Positions 33,852 through 46,900 of a stretch of DNA of 64,000 nt are shown in pieces. The notes beneath the pieces are model-generated. The model made no database searches, was not told the origin of the DNA, and saw nothing but the letters and a program-made list of their open reading frames with translations. The stretch comes from Thermothelomyces thermophilus ATCC 42464. Lineage: Eukaryota > Ascomycota > Sordariomycetes > Sordariales > Chaetomiaceae. The first letter of the stretch is position 1. Each line of letters opens with the position of its first letter. The position numbers and the translations under genes were made by a program. The stretch lies in NCBI RefSeq assembly GCF_000226095.1, contig NC_016478.1:1540001-1604000 (forward strand). The letters run 5' to 3'.

Positions 33852-35888
33852 TTAAGCCAACCGGACACCGGCCTCTTTCCTCTTCTTGGTCTGATGCGAG
33901 GCGGCCGAGCTCATGCCCACGTTCTGACTGGCATCCAGCATGCTCTGCGCCATGCGCCTCTTCTCCTCGGCCAGCTTCTTGAGCTTCTTGTCGGTCTTGC
34001 CCTTGCCGGAACCCTTGCCGTGGAACTGGTGCGACAGCTCCTTGAAGGCCTCCTTGACGTCGAGCCGGCGGCCGGTGCTGTCGACGTACTTGAGCTCGAC
34101 CTCCGGGCGGTAGCCCTCGCGGAACAGCTGGTCCAGGACGCGCGCCTGGTGCTGGTCGCGCAGCGCGTTCTGCTGGCGCTGCCACTCCTCGCGCTCGCGC
34201 GCCGACATGCGGTCCAGGCGGCCGCTGGCCCGGTCGCGCTCCCGCTGCGCCTTGGCCTCCTGGTCGAAGAGCGCCATGCGCCGGTGCAGCTCGTTGAGGA
34301 AGCGCTGCCGCTGGCGGAACTTCTCGTTGAGCTCGGCGCCCTTGCCCTCCTCGATGAGGTGCCGGTCCCGGAGGAGGGCCAGGGTCGCGCCCAGGCCCTG
34401 GGACACCGTCTTCTCTTCTTCGACCCCGGTGGCGGGCACATCGGCGAGCGGCGTGGCCTCGCGCGAGGCCGACGGTTGGTGGTCGGCGTCGTGCATCTCC
34501 TCGTCTTCCGAGGACTCGTCCTGCATGGCCGTGACTGCTGCAGCGGGTGGTTCCTCCGATTTGGGTCTGCGTGGCTTGCGATCCTCATCGGGCTCGGCGC
34601 GCAGGCCGTCGACGAACCGGCTGACCTCGTCCATGACTATGCCGTTTCCTTCTGGACCTTCTTCGCCTTCCGGGATCTCGCTGGTTTCCCGAACCTGTTT
34701 CGCAATGTCCTCCGGCCGTAACTTCTTCCGCTTCTTGAGCGCTTCCTTCCTCTGGCGCGCCAGTGTGGACTGCAAGTCTTCATCGTCGACAAAATTGTCG
34801 TCCACCACCTTCGGCTTCTTCGTGAATGTAGGCGCAGCAGAGTCGACGTCCATGTCCACGTCCTGGGCAGGCTCGTCTCCCTCGGGCGCATCCGCAGGGA
34901 ACAGGACGTCGTCGTCATCCTCTCGGCGCCGCCTTGTAGCTTTTGACTTTTTCTTTTTCGGTTTCTTCACCTTGACCTCCGATGGGTCGAGGTAATCTGA
35001 TGTCGGTGCAGGTGCGTCCTCTAGAGCGGTACTATTTAGCACGAATCTTGTACGTTCAGGAGCGCGTCGGAGCCGCTTACCCAGTTCATCCAGATCTACC
35101 GTCTGATGCTTTCTCTTCTGGGCTGGCGCCGCGAGGATATCGGCCAGTTCAGTCGATGTCGCGGCTGCATCTAATGTAAAGGTTTTCTTCTTCTTTCCAT
35201 AGATCTCTTCGTCGTACTTTGACAGGATCCCGCCCTGGCCGGTTTCGTCAATGTCATTAGGATCGTAGACGGGCTTCTTCTTCTTCAGCTCGAGCCTCTC
35301 CTGCAGCTTCTCCTGCTCGCGAAGCGCCAAGTTCTCCAGCTCGTCCCCCTCTTCTTCGTTCTCCAGTACTCCCGTATCTTTCAGTGTCAGTATCTGGTCT
35401 TCCGCGTCGAGGAAGGCTGCCAGGTCATGCGCGACCTTGACGCCAGCCAAATCAGCGGCCGTGTGCTCGGCAGCCTTTGCCTCGGCCGCGGCTTTCTCCT
35501 CTTCGGCCTTTCGCGCAGCTTCGATCTTCTTCTGGCGCTTCTTCTGATTCTTGAGCCACGACTTTACGTCCACGTCCTCATCGTCATCGTCGGCCAGCCC
35601 CTTGCCTTCCACCACGGCATTCCGCTGCGCCAGTTCTCGCGCCTTTTTGATGGCGGCTGCTTTGGCCTCACGTTTCCTCTTTGCTTCTTCGGCCTCTCGA
35701 ACCTTGCGGAAGTTCTCGTAGGCGGCGGCTTCGCGGGCCTCGAGGGTGTTGAGTGGTTTCCCATCGTCGCCCAATTCCCTCTCGGGCGTTGGTTCTTTGG
35801 ATGCCGGTGCTTTGCCCGGGACCGGCAAGGGCTTCATGCCCATCGCCAGCCGGACCTTGTTGAGCTCCTCAATCGACGCGGCGTCCAT
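33852..35888 (-). CDS. SNU66: U4/U6.U5 tri-snRNP protein SNU66 / SART1
   Basis: A spliceosomal scaffold protein of the tri-snRNP. It is one uninterrupted frame of 678 residues from the ATG at 35,888 to the stop at 33,852. Family features in order are the short N-terminal motif SIEELNKVRLAMGMKPLPVP, a long Lys/Glu/Ala helix-rich region (EEAKRKREAKAAAIKKAREL), and a repeated degron-like helix (DVKSWLKNQKKRQKKIEAAR). Next come the conserved DILTLKDTGVL-like segment (QILTLKDTGVLENEEEGDELEN), the KYDEEIYGKKKKTFTLDAA block, and the C-terminal ATLALLRDRHLIE and LNELHRRMALFDQE. The end is EVELKYVDSTGRRLDVKEAFKELSHQFHGKGSGKGKTDKKLK. The domain order and the absence of introns are unremarkable. Acidic patches and nuclear localisation signals are frequent. 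Confidence 0.95.
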   Translation of the reverse strand: MDAASIEELNKVRLAMGMKPLPVPGKAPASKEPTPERELGDDGKPLNTLEAREAAAYENFRKVREAEEAKRKREAKAAAIKKARELAQRNAVVEGKGLADDDDEDVDVKSWLKNQKKRQKKIEAARKAEEEKAAAEAKAAEHTAADLAGVKVAHDLAAFLDAEDQILTLKDTGVLENEEEGDELENLALREQEKLQERLELKKKKPVYDPNDIDETGQGGILSKYDEEIYGKKKKTFTLDAAATSTELADILAAPAQKRKHQTVDLDELGKRLRRAPERTRFVLNSTALEDAPAPTSDYLDPSEVKVKKPKKKKSKATRRRREDDDDVLFPADAPEGDEPAQDVDMDVDSAAPTFTKKPKVVDDNFVDDEDLQSTLARQRKEALKKRKKLRPEDIAKQVRETSEIPEGEEGPEGNGIVMDEVSRFVDGLRAEPDEDRKPRRPKSEEPPAAAVTAMQDESSEDEEMHDADHQPSASREATPLADVPATGVEEEKTVSQGLGATLALLRDRHLIEEGKGAELNEKFRQRQRFLNELHRRMALFDQEAKAQRERDRASGRLDRMSAREREEWQRQQNALRDQHQARVLDQLFREGYRPEVELKYVDSTGRRLDVKEAFKELSHQFHGKGSGKGKTDKKLKKLAEEKRRMAQSMLDASQNVGMSSAASHQTKKRKEAGVRLA

Positions 35889-38423
35889 GTTTACGATATG
35901 CGCTTGCCGTCGTTCTGTTGGGAGGAGGGGGGGTTTGGGGTTAGGGGTTATCGATGATGTTCCCGGCGGAGCGCATCAGGAAGTCGCGAGCCAAGAGGAG
36001 CGGGCATGGCCAGAGGCGCGGCTCTACGATAAGATAACTAAACGCCGCAGTTAAGCCACGCGCCAGGCTCCAGCACATGCCCCACTTTTTTCAATTTTTT
36101 TCCGGCAAGAGTATATAGGAGAATGTTTTTCAGCGCTCATTCCTCTCCTTCTTTCTCTTTCTCTCTTCAACGGATCTGTGCCCGGCGATCCTCTGCCGCC
36201 CCGGCGGTTAGGGTCGATTGCTGAGGCAGTTCGGTGAGCAAAGGAGCCATCTACCCTCCATGATGTCAATGTCCAGCCGACAGATCCAAGATCGATAGAA
36301 CTCCGAGGATCCTCGTTCGCCGTAAAAGGCTTGAGCGAGGTGAACCGGAAGTTCAAGACGCTATATTCCAGACCGTTCGCCGAGACCGTCGGTCTCTGAG
36401 GCTGGGGAAAACCATGGCTGGTCCTACATTTTTGCCTTCCATCTCCTCGAAATGCAATATTGATGTGGGTTTTTATGTGGTGTGATTGGCAGTTTGCCGC
36501 TGTGATGGGTGGTCGTGCGATTTTGACTTTTTTTTTTGAGACGACGCGGTAGCCTAGAATTACCGACTCACTCGGCCGAGTTGGTAGGGTATAGGCTTTT
36601 CTCTTTACTCTATTCCGTACTCGTAGTAGTTGTCAACCTTGGCAGCGAGAGTCCCGAGGCGGTAGATGAGAGAAAAAAGGACCGATGTTGACTTCCATGC
36701 CATCGATGGCGTCGTCTCGGCTAGACGTCGTCGGCGTTATTCTGGGGGAGGCAATCCCGGGTGAGGAGAGAAATAGACGCGTCGCCATCTAGCAGCCATC
36801 ACTCAGTGGCATCACCTGCGCGTTGACTTGCCTTCGAAGGCTCTCCTGAGCCGAGCATGTGATTACGATGTATAAGACCTGCATTGAGCTCGACGTTCCC
36901 GAGCGTCGGCGCGAGCTTCCAATTCGGTTGAGGCTCCGGCGGCTTCCCCCGGTTTCCTGCTGGACTAGCTGCCGTGGCGGGGGGACGGCAGAGCGACTCC
37001 GACGCGCCCCATGCGAGCAACGGCCCGATTTTCGATGAGATCTGCGGGGCGCCGGAGTGGCAGCAGTTCGTCAGCTTGGCAGGCACGGCTCCCCACCTTC
37101 TTCCTTCTTCCACACTAGGCCCTCCCACAAGCGACCAGATGCTTGTTAAGTACGCAGTAGTGTCTCGGCTCGCCCAGAGAACAATGGCACGCCGATCTGT
37201 CTAATGACCAAGAGCCACGGTTCGAGACCATCCATTGGACTGGAGGGCCTGCGAGGCATCACGCCGAACCCATGTCATGCTACTCTTTCTGTTCACCCCC
37301 GGAGATGGCGTGAAACTGCGCGTTTACTCGCGGCTCAGCATGTGCTCACGTTGGGTAGGTCCCGCAAAGTCAGAGGTAGGGAGGTACTTTGTAGGCACAA
37401 ATCATGTACACGTTCGTACCTGAGGTAGCTATCTCGCCTCAGGCACACGAGGCCCGTTCGACGAGAGAGAGGAAGAGCAACCAAGAATAGTCAAGGATAT
37501 TATTACTCTTTCCCTGGTATTTCTGGACATTTTGTCCAGGATTTTGTTCGCCCTTTAATTTTGAACAATTATGCTCCCGTCGGCTCCGATCCACGCCTCT
37601 TAACTCTCCTTTAGCCTTTCGCCTCTATTTCCTTGAATTTCAATTCTCCCAAGGGCCCTGCTTTCTACAGCAAAGAATCCGTACCCTACTCTCTTTCGCG
37701 CACAGAGTGAGGGAGCAACAGGGATTGCGAAATGCACAGCAGAGTTTGTGTAACTTCGGCAGCTCTTCCCCACATTCAGATGCATGTTACTGGAGAATGC
37801 GGAGAAGTTATAGTCTGGGGTAGTAGGTATAACGCTGGTACTCCCGAGGTAGGTAGCAACCTTGGCTGACCTTGGGAAGCGAGGGCGCTTGTGACGCTGA
37901 CGATCCAGAAGCAGCCCGCCGATAGTATACGTGGAGACGGTGCTTCTTGCTATAAGCGCTCAACTCCGCTACCCATGTTCACCGTCTTCCCCTTGGACGA
38001 CGGCATCACTCCGATACCCATGTCTCCTGGGTAGCTCCGAGTAGTCGCCCGAGCGCCCTTCTCCCCCCTCCCCCTTTCTCCTAATAAACGGCCGAGTCGG
38101 GCAGCCTCGACGTTGCACCGTAGCGTCGCAGCCTGCGTAGAAGCACGCGTAGAAGCACCGAGCTCCAAGCTCCAAGACGCCAAAAGCCGCCGCGAAGTGG
38201 CCGTCGGCCCTTCCCCGCATGCGCAGCTCCGGCACCAGGTCCGAAACGCTCCATCACCCCATATCCCAGTCAGAACAGCGGCTGCTTTCCGGATTTGGAA
38301 GTCTGGAGGTCGCGAATGAAGGCTCGCGTTCGACTATAATAACAGCTCCGGATGGCAGGCCTCGTTGCCCAGCTCCAGGACCACCTCCCATCCGTAAACG
38401 GATCTGGCCTCGTCACGCCCGCC
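35889..38423. promoter_or_regulatory. Long gene-free region upstream of glucoamylase
   Basis: About 2.5 kb between divergent SNU66 and the glucoamylase gene. The left end is the SNU66 promoter. The right 1 kb or so is the presumed starch-responsive promoter, with a C/T-rich stretch at about 38,050-38,080. Small frames exist but none has a recognisable domain. An in-frame ATG at 38,352 would extend the glucoamylase by 24 residues but would bury the signal peptide, so it is not used. Confidence 0.5.
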
Positions 38424-40601
<2,178 letters not shown>

Positions 40602-41079
40602 ATATGGGAGTACTGGAGCAAAAGCCTCATTCGGAGCCTTCGGTGGCTCTTGGGTGGGGGGGGGGGGTGGAAAAGAGGGGAGGTAATAGGATGATCATGA
40701 GCGTTTGGGAAAAAAAAGAAAAAAAAAAGGCAGGCCGATGCAGTTTATTTGTTAGTAATTTTGTCATCGGAGTGTCGAAACTTGAGCGCTTCATTTCTTT
40801 TTTCCTGTCGATAATTATGTTTTTTAGATGCATTGATTAGCCCAGAATAAAAGGGCATTCGCAAAGACTCGAGGCTGTCGTTGTGTAGATATCTACTCAG
40901 AAGCTCAGCTTCGCCGCGTGACGATAGATTGATCTCTATTTGTCTCTGATACCAAGTAAACCCCTCAGTTCTAATACGGATCCGTATAAACCCCCATTCC
41001 TTCCTTTCTTCACTCTATCTCTTGCCCCCCCTTTCCCCCATCCCCTTTATTCTAGTTAGCTCCTTCTTCTGCGCCCCCT
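40602..41079. other. Convergent intergenic region
   Basis: About 480 bases of 3' UTRs, with a G-run at about 40,658-40,667, A-runs at about 40,711-40,728 and an AATACGGATCCGTAT palindrome at about 40,974. No gene is seen. Confidence 0.55.
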
Positions 41080-42413
41080 CTACTCCTTCCCCACGCCGTC
41101 TTTCTCCCCCAGGCAAAGCCTCTCCAACTCCCTCATGACGACTTCAACCGCCCACTCCAGAATCTTACCAAACTCAATATCCTGGTTCCCCCCGACCCCG
41201 ACCCCGACTCCTCCTTCTTCTCCTCCTCCACCTCCACTCTCACCCCCTGCCTCCCCGCCGTCGGGGTCGGGGTCGAGCCCCGGGGTCAAGATGCCCTCCC
41301 TCTCGAGGACGGCGCGGTCCAGCCGGCCGCCCTCGACGTCGCCGCGCTCAAACAGCCACCGGTGCGCCTCGACGTAGTTGGGCCACACGACTCGCTCCAC
41401 GTACCCCGGCGGGTCCTTCCAGAAGCCATCCACGTGCACGTACCCGTCGCGCGCCCCGCGCCGCTCCAGCGCCTTGGCCTTGCTCGCCTTCAGGAAGAGC
41501 TTGACGTCCAGCTGGGCCATGACCCCGCGGAGCGGGCTACTGACGGCGGCGGCGGCGGCGGCGGCGGTCGACGTGGATGTGGGCGTGGGCGTGGACGGTG
41601 GCGGGGAGTAGAGGAGGAAGCCGTCGAGGATGCAGACGCGTGTCTTGGGCGGCCTGGTAGCATCCGATGATGAAGATGATGATGGTAGTAGTGATGATGA
41701 TGATGATGGTGGTGGTGGTGGGGATGATGACGACGACGGCGGCTTGGGGGGAAAGATGAGGGCGCCCGGGCGGTTGGGGGAGAGCCAGGCGCGGACCTTG
41801 GCGGCGCAGGCGGCGATCTGGTCCGGGGTCGCCGGGCAGGGGCCGACGGTGTTGAGATCCTCCAGGGAGTTGACGTTGGGCTGTGGTCGATGAGGGTTGG
41901 CGGGTCTGGTGAGCCGAGCTGGACTTGTCGTTGCGGGAGATGATGATGAGGGGGACGAGGGATTGACGGGCGGTGATGCAGGGGCAGTGGCAGTGGCAGT
42001 GGCAGTGGCAGGGGAAAGGGATGGGGCAATGGTACAGCCGTGACTGCTGCGGCGGGGGAGGTGGTGAGGGGAGTTAGTGGGCAGATTGCTACTGACTGGG
42101 AACGTGCCCGTTGCGCGGACGTGGGCAAGAGCGGCTTCCAAGTCGGGAATGGATATGGATTCGGGACAGTCCCAGTCGGCGAACCCGTCCTTTATCGGAA
42201 GTCTTTGTTGGGCGAGTCAGCATGAATGTGCCTGATGCGAGGCGGCGGACGGGCCAAGACGCGCGGAACCTACTCAGACTCGGCTTTGTAAAAGTCGTCC
42301 TCGTGAAGGATAAAAGTCTCGGGAAACATATCACGCAGCAGCCTCGCGAGGGTGGTTTTCCCAGACGAGGAGCAGCCGCTGATGCCGATAGTGATGGTGC
42401 GCGGGGGGTCCAT
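41080..42413 (-). CDS. NRK1: Nicotinamide riboside kinase-like protein with low-complexity inserts
   Basis: A P-loop kinase of the NRK/uridine-kinase fold that phosphorylates nicotinamide riboside in NAD salvage. Exons are 42,413-42,274 and 42,202-41,080. The intron (GTAGGT donor, CAACAAAG acceptor) joins HEDDFYKAES to ELPIKDGFADWDCPESI. Seen: the P-loop GISGCSSSGKTTLAR (residues 10-24), HEDDFYK, DWDCPES, LEDLNTVGPCP, CILDGFLLY, LFLKASKAKALERRGARDGY (lid) and WKDPPGYVERVVWPNY. Read straight through, the protein is 420 residues, much longer than the usual 200-300 for the family. A stop-free stretch at 41,881-42,096 (216 bp, GTCAGT ... CACAG) is probably an intron in phase 0, because removal gives GTFPPNVNSLEDLNTVG and a 348-residue protein. 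Ser/Pro and Ala runs from TCATCA and GCC repeats remain inside the fold. The tail is Gly/Glu-rich. Confidence 0.85.
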
Positions 42414-43119
42414 GTCTGAAAGGAACACTACAGTTTTTGTATTGAAGAGTTCATCAGGGCGCAGATATCTGGACCGAAGATACCTAGGTAAGTAGACTTA
42501 GGTCATGGATCCATCGCAGAAGGAATTTTTGCCCTATCGAATGCCTCGGGGTCGTTTGTTGAGGTTGAGGAAGGAAGGAAGAGCGAAGTGAGGGGGTGGG
42601 GTGAGATGGTCTGGAAACCATACAGTGTGCAGCGCTGTGGGCTAAGGCGTGTTTTTAGCCTGTACAGTATGCCTAATCAAGATTTTGCACCGTTAGAGTT
42701 CCTCGCGCTCATCCACAATTGCTCGAGTGCTCCGAAGCATGTACGGATAGAGAGTGTGAGATACGAAGAGAAACAGAGGGACTTTGCTTGGTCACCTCAA
42801 CACCACAAAGCAACAATCAAACGCGAGTGATGTTACATTTATTACTGTTTATCCAAATGCGAGCTCCCTGCCCATTGTATGTTTTCCTTTCCCTCCTTTT
42901 CTTCCAACGCCATCCGTCCAAATCGGGATTGCCTGCTGCTTCGCCTTGACCGTTTCCACATCGCAGTTCTTTGCCGGGTCCTCGGCCACCGTGTTCACCA
43001 GGAAGTTGGAATGCGAGGGATGAGCCGACTCAAACAAAGTCCGAAACGATGTCGTCGCAGCACACAAAAGATGCGGCCATGCAGGTCATGTTGGCGCCAC
43101 CCTTCCTCTCACACCAAGC
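42414..43119. other. Intergenic region upstream of the NRK-like gene
   Basis: About 700 bases holding the promoter of the NRK-like gene and the 3' UTR of the small membrane protein gene. No further gene is seen. Confidence 0.5.
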
Positions 43120-43332
43120 TCATTCTGCGTTGCCGGCAGCCTCCTTTGCCCTCCTCGGCATCCTTCCCGGGTGAATGAACTCCTCGACGTAGGGTGCTGC
43201 CTCCTCCTTGTGGCGGGTTGTAATGTACCAGGTAATCCAGAGAAGGAAGAGGAAGATGGAGACCCAGATCAAGACGAGCCTGGGCGAACGGCGTCTGCGC
43301 GGTGCGTACGGGGAGAAGTAGCCTCGGGGCAT
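43120..43332 (-). CDS. Small single-pass membrane protein (70 aa), unknown function
   Basis: An intact frame from the ATG at 43,332 to the TGA at 43,120. A basic N-terminus (MPRGYFSPYAPRRRRSPR) is followed by a clear transmembrane helix (LVLIWVSIFLFLLWITWYIT, about residues 19-38). A soluble tail of about 30 residues follows (HKEEAAPYVEEFIHPGR). The positive-inside rule predicts the N-terminus on the cytosolic side. I do not recognise a family. The arginine cluster, an aromatic-rich helix and a hydrophilic tail make random occurrence unlikely, but at this size the call stays tentative. No intron is needed. Confidence 0.6.
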   Translation of the reverse strand: MPRGYFSPYAPRRRRSPRLVLIWVSIFLFLLWITWYITTRHKEEAAPYVEEFIHPGRMPRRAKEAAGNAE

Positions 43333-43982
43333 CTTCGCTTTTTACACAGTGTTGTCGATCTTTGTTGCCAAGTTGTTGTCGGCCGTCTCAGAGCTGTATT
43401 GATACAAGGGAAATACCGCGGAGTGCTGCTGGCAGGGCGTGCTCTCTCAGGGAGTTGGTATTGGAAGTGTTTACGGTTGAAATTCTCAACAACAATAATG
43501 CCACGAATGATGATCTCAAGACTTGGGCATCTCGGGTTGCGAGTGGGTGTGGAGCGGTCTAAGCGAGGTGTGTCGTACCGTAAAGGGCCGCTATATCTGC
43601 ACTGTGCTTGGGCGCACACGCTTTCCACAACTTCCACAGTGCTCCGTACAAAGTCTGTGGATGCTTTCCGCTTTTTTGCCCCGAAACAGCAACCCAACGA
43701 CATGAGAATGAAAAGATGATGATAGAACACAATTTCTGAAATTGGCGTTCCTTAGCTACGACGGTTACCTAAAATAACGAATTATTACGGCCGAGAAAGC
43801 GAAAGAAGACTTGCATACTAGGCCGATATTGAATATCTGTTAAGTCTTGTTTTCCATGTCTTCCTTCTCTCTCCCTCTTTTAATTTCCCCGTTTCATCTC
43901 ATTGCCGACCAAAACCACCGCCGACCCCAGGAAATAAAAGCGAAAGAAAGTATGGATCTCTCTCCATAAAGCGTCATGCCCC
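43333..43982. other. Intergenic region between the small membrane protein gene and mug190-like gene
   Basis: About 650 bases, with the promoter of the small gene and the 3' UTR of the C2-domain gene. A CCGTAC word lies at about 43,645. Nothing else is seen. Confidence 0.5.
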
Positions 43983-46900
43983 TCAAACCTCCGTCTCGAC
44001 ATCGGGCTTGCGCCCGCTGAGGCTGCCGACCTTCATCAGCCTCCTGGTAGCGAACACGGCCTCATCTTTTGCGAACTGGATGTTGCGCATGGGTTTCCTG
44101 GCCCCCCTCAAGTTAGCACCCAAAAAAAAAAAAAAAAAAAATCGGTTGCCTGAACATTTTGACACCTACCACTGCATCAACCCGCGGTGCTTCCGGTGCA
44201 GGTCCCGGCTCCGGGTGCGGTAGTCCTTGTACTGCTTGATCGGGTTCTTGCTGCTGCTGCTGCCCGGCTGACCGGTGGCGTCGGTGGCTCCCGTGGCTTT
44301 GCTGTCGGTCGACTTGCGCGAGGAGGAGCCGCCGCCGCCCTCGCCGCCCTTCCTCCAAGTATAGTTCCCCTCGCCGCCCTCATCACTGGGCCCCCCGACA
44401 CTGTTTCGCTGCTGCTTTGCCCGGTCATGCGTGGCATCGTCGATGCCCAGGTCCACTTCGTCCTCCTCCTCCTCCTCCTCCTCCTCCTCGACTTCGTCGC
44501 CGCTGCTATCCTCTTCGCCCTCGCCGTTTTCTACTTCTACCCCGTCCACCACCCGCCCGTGTGTTGTCGGCTCCCCGCGCTCGTCCACGCTCCCGGCCTC
44601 GCCGTCCAGCTGCTTCTTCCTCTTCAGCAGCGCGGCGGGATCTTCTCCGAACGCGCCCGTCCAGTCGGTCCCGTCCTTGGCCAGCCACTTCTTCTTCTCC
44701 TCCTCGGGCGCCATGGCCAGCACGTCCCGGCCGTGCGTCAGGCTCTCCTCGTGCAGCCGCTGCACGGCGGGGGGCACCTCCGGGCGGACGTGCTCGGCGC
44801 GGACGCCCTCGGCGAAGCAGGCCTCCCACGACTCGATGGTCTCGCGCGAGTCGTTGTCGCTGACGAAGCGGAGGTGGTCGCGGTCGGTGCCCGGCTTGAA
44901 GCGGCCGCGGAAGCGGAGCCGGCCGACCTCCTCGACGCGCAGGTCCGGCACCGAGCCGACGTTGTCGGGCGTGATGTAGTTCTGCGACAGCCGCATCCCG
45001 TTGTCGCACCGCCAGATGGGCAGGTCGAAGTCGCGCTCCTCCCCGTCCGGCACGTCCTGCAGCCACAGGGACGCGAACGCCGCGTCGGCCTTCTTGCGCC
45101 GCCTGGGCCCGCCCGACGACGACGGGCGGAACTCGAAGAAGACGGGCGAGCGGTACCGGAAGCGCACGGGCAGGCGGACGCGCCGCGACGACCTGGGGTG
45201 GTGCGCCCCCCCGCTGATGTCCCAGGTCAGGCCGGTGCCGTCGTCGCTGCGCCGGCAGGCGTGCGCCTTGACGGTGGCCGAGCTGCCGCCGGTGCGTATG
45301 CGGATCTTTGTGTGCTGGGACGGGTGGTGGCCGCCGGTAGCGGTGAGGGCGTCCGAGGTGAACTCGAAGGTGCCGATGTCGCCGAAGCCGAGCTGGGTGG
45401 GCGGGAGGCGCAGCTCGACCGAGCGGAACAGGAGGCTGAGGCGGATGCGGCCGAAGCCGATGCCGCCGTCGAGCGGGTACCAGCGGGTGCTCTGGCTGCT
45501 GGTCTGGAGCACGTCGGAGAGGCGCAGCGGCACGACGCCGATGATAGGGTCGTGCTCCCGGTTGCGCGAGTCGCGCACCGTGACGGTGACGATGCACGAC
45601 CGCCAGTCGCGGATGAAGCGCTCGGTGCCGGCCTCGAAGATGGGGCGCGACGACACCACCTTGGTGCGCGTCTTGTAGACGAGCTCGTCGTTGATCAGCA
45701 CCGTGCAGTAGGCGCTCGGCAGCTTCTTCCCTTCCTCCTCCTTGATCTCGCCCGCCTCGGGCCGCGCCGGCTCGTACTCGCGGCCGCCGGAGCGCTTGCC
45801 GCCCTTGGAGCCCTTGATGTTGGCGAGCTCGAGGTTGACGATCTGGTGCACGACCACGCTCAGCACCCCGCTCGGCCAGAGCGGGTCGGGCGGCGTGTGC
45901 GCGACGGCGTCCTCCTCGGCCGTGTCGAGGCTGCCCTTGTCGTCCTGCATCTCCTTCCTGTCGCGCAGCGCCAGGGGCAGGTTGGGGTCGAGGCCGTCGG
46001 TGCGCAGGGCGCGGCGGAACTGCGTCTTGCCGAAGTAGCCGACCTCCCAGTGCAGCTCGCCCGGCATGGTGCTCCCGGCCTTGACGCCCTTGAGCTTGGA
46101 CACCTGGGGGAACATCCTGCCCGGGTGCTGGATCAGCTTCTGGATGCTCATCTCGACCTTGCCGACCACGTCGTCGGCCGACGACCGGTCGCTGTCCCAC
46201 AGCTCGAGCGAGAGCTGCTCGTCGGCCTTGATGACGTCGACCGTGATGGGGAGCGCGCAGCTCTCCTCGAAGATGGGGTTGAGGTCGTCCTGGATGACGC
46301 GGGTGCAGTACTGCGGCTTGCCGAACTTGGAGAAGGAGACGCAGATGTAAGGGTCGGAGCCGCCGCCGTCGCTGCCGCGGCGGTCCTGCTTGCTGAGGCC
46401 GACGGCCTTGTGGATGCGGATGAAGAGCACGCCCAGGGCGTTGGTGTCCTTCTTGATGTTGTCGCCGACGAGCATCTTGCCGATGTCGAGCGTCATGGAC
46501 TTGGGGGCGACGTACATGCTGGCGGCGGTGGCGATGGCCCAGTTGACAAAGTTGGAGATGAGCGGCAGGTTGAGGATGTTGGCGCCCTTCTCGACGAGCG
46601 GCACGCAGCTGGCCTCGACCTTGGGCAGGCCCATGAGGGTGAAGCTGAGCGTCTTGACGAAGGGCGGGTTGGGCTCGAGGGCGACGCGCAGCCGGACGGT
46701 GGCCACCAGCCGGTTCAGCTCGACCCAGATGGGGAAGGGCAGGCCGAACAGGCCCTTGATGCCGAGGTAGAAGACGAGCTGCATGCCCATGTTCTTGGCC
46801 TTGGACGACACGTCGGCGGACGAGGGCAGCGAGTGGTAGGCAACGGCGGCCTCGAGGTTGTAGAAGTCGCCGCTCTCCTCCTCGGCGGCCAGCTCCTGCG

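Noticed and set aside
37215-37245. GGTTCGAGACC resembling a tRNA T-loop
   Set aside because: No acceptor stem, D-arm or anticodon arm can be drawn around it.
38352-38423. Upstream in-frame ATG for glucoamylase
   Set aside because: It would place 24 extra residues before a clear signal peptide. The ATG at 38,424 gives the family's normal secreted start.
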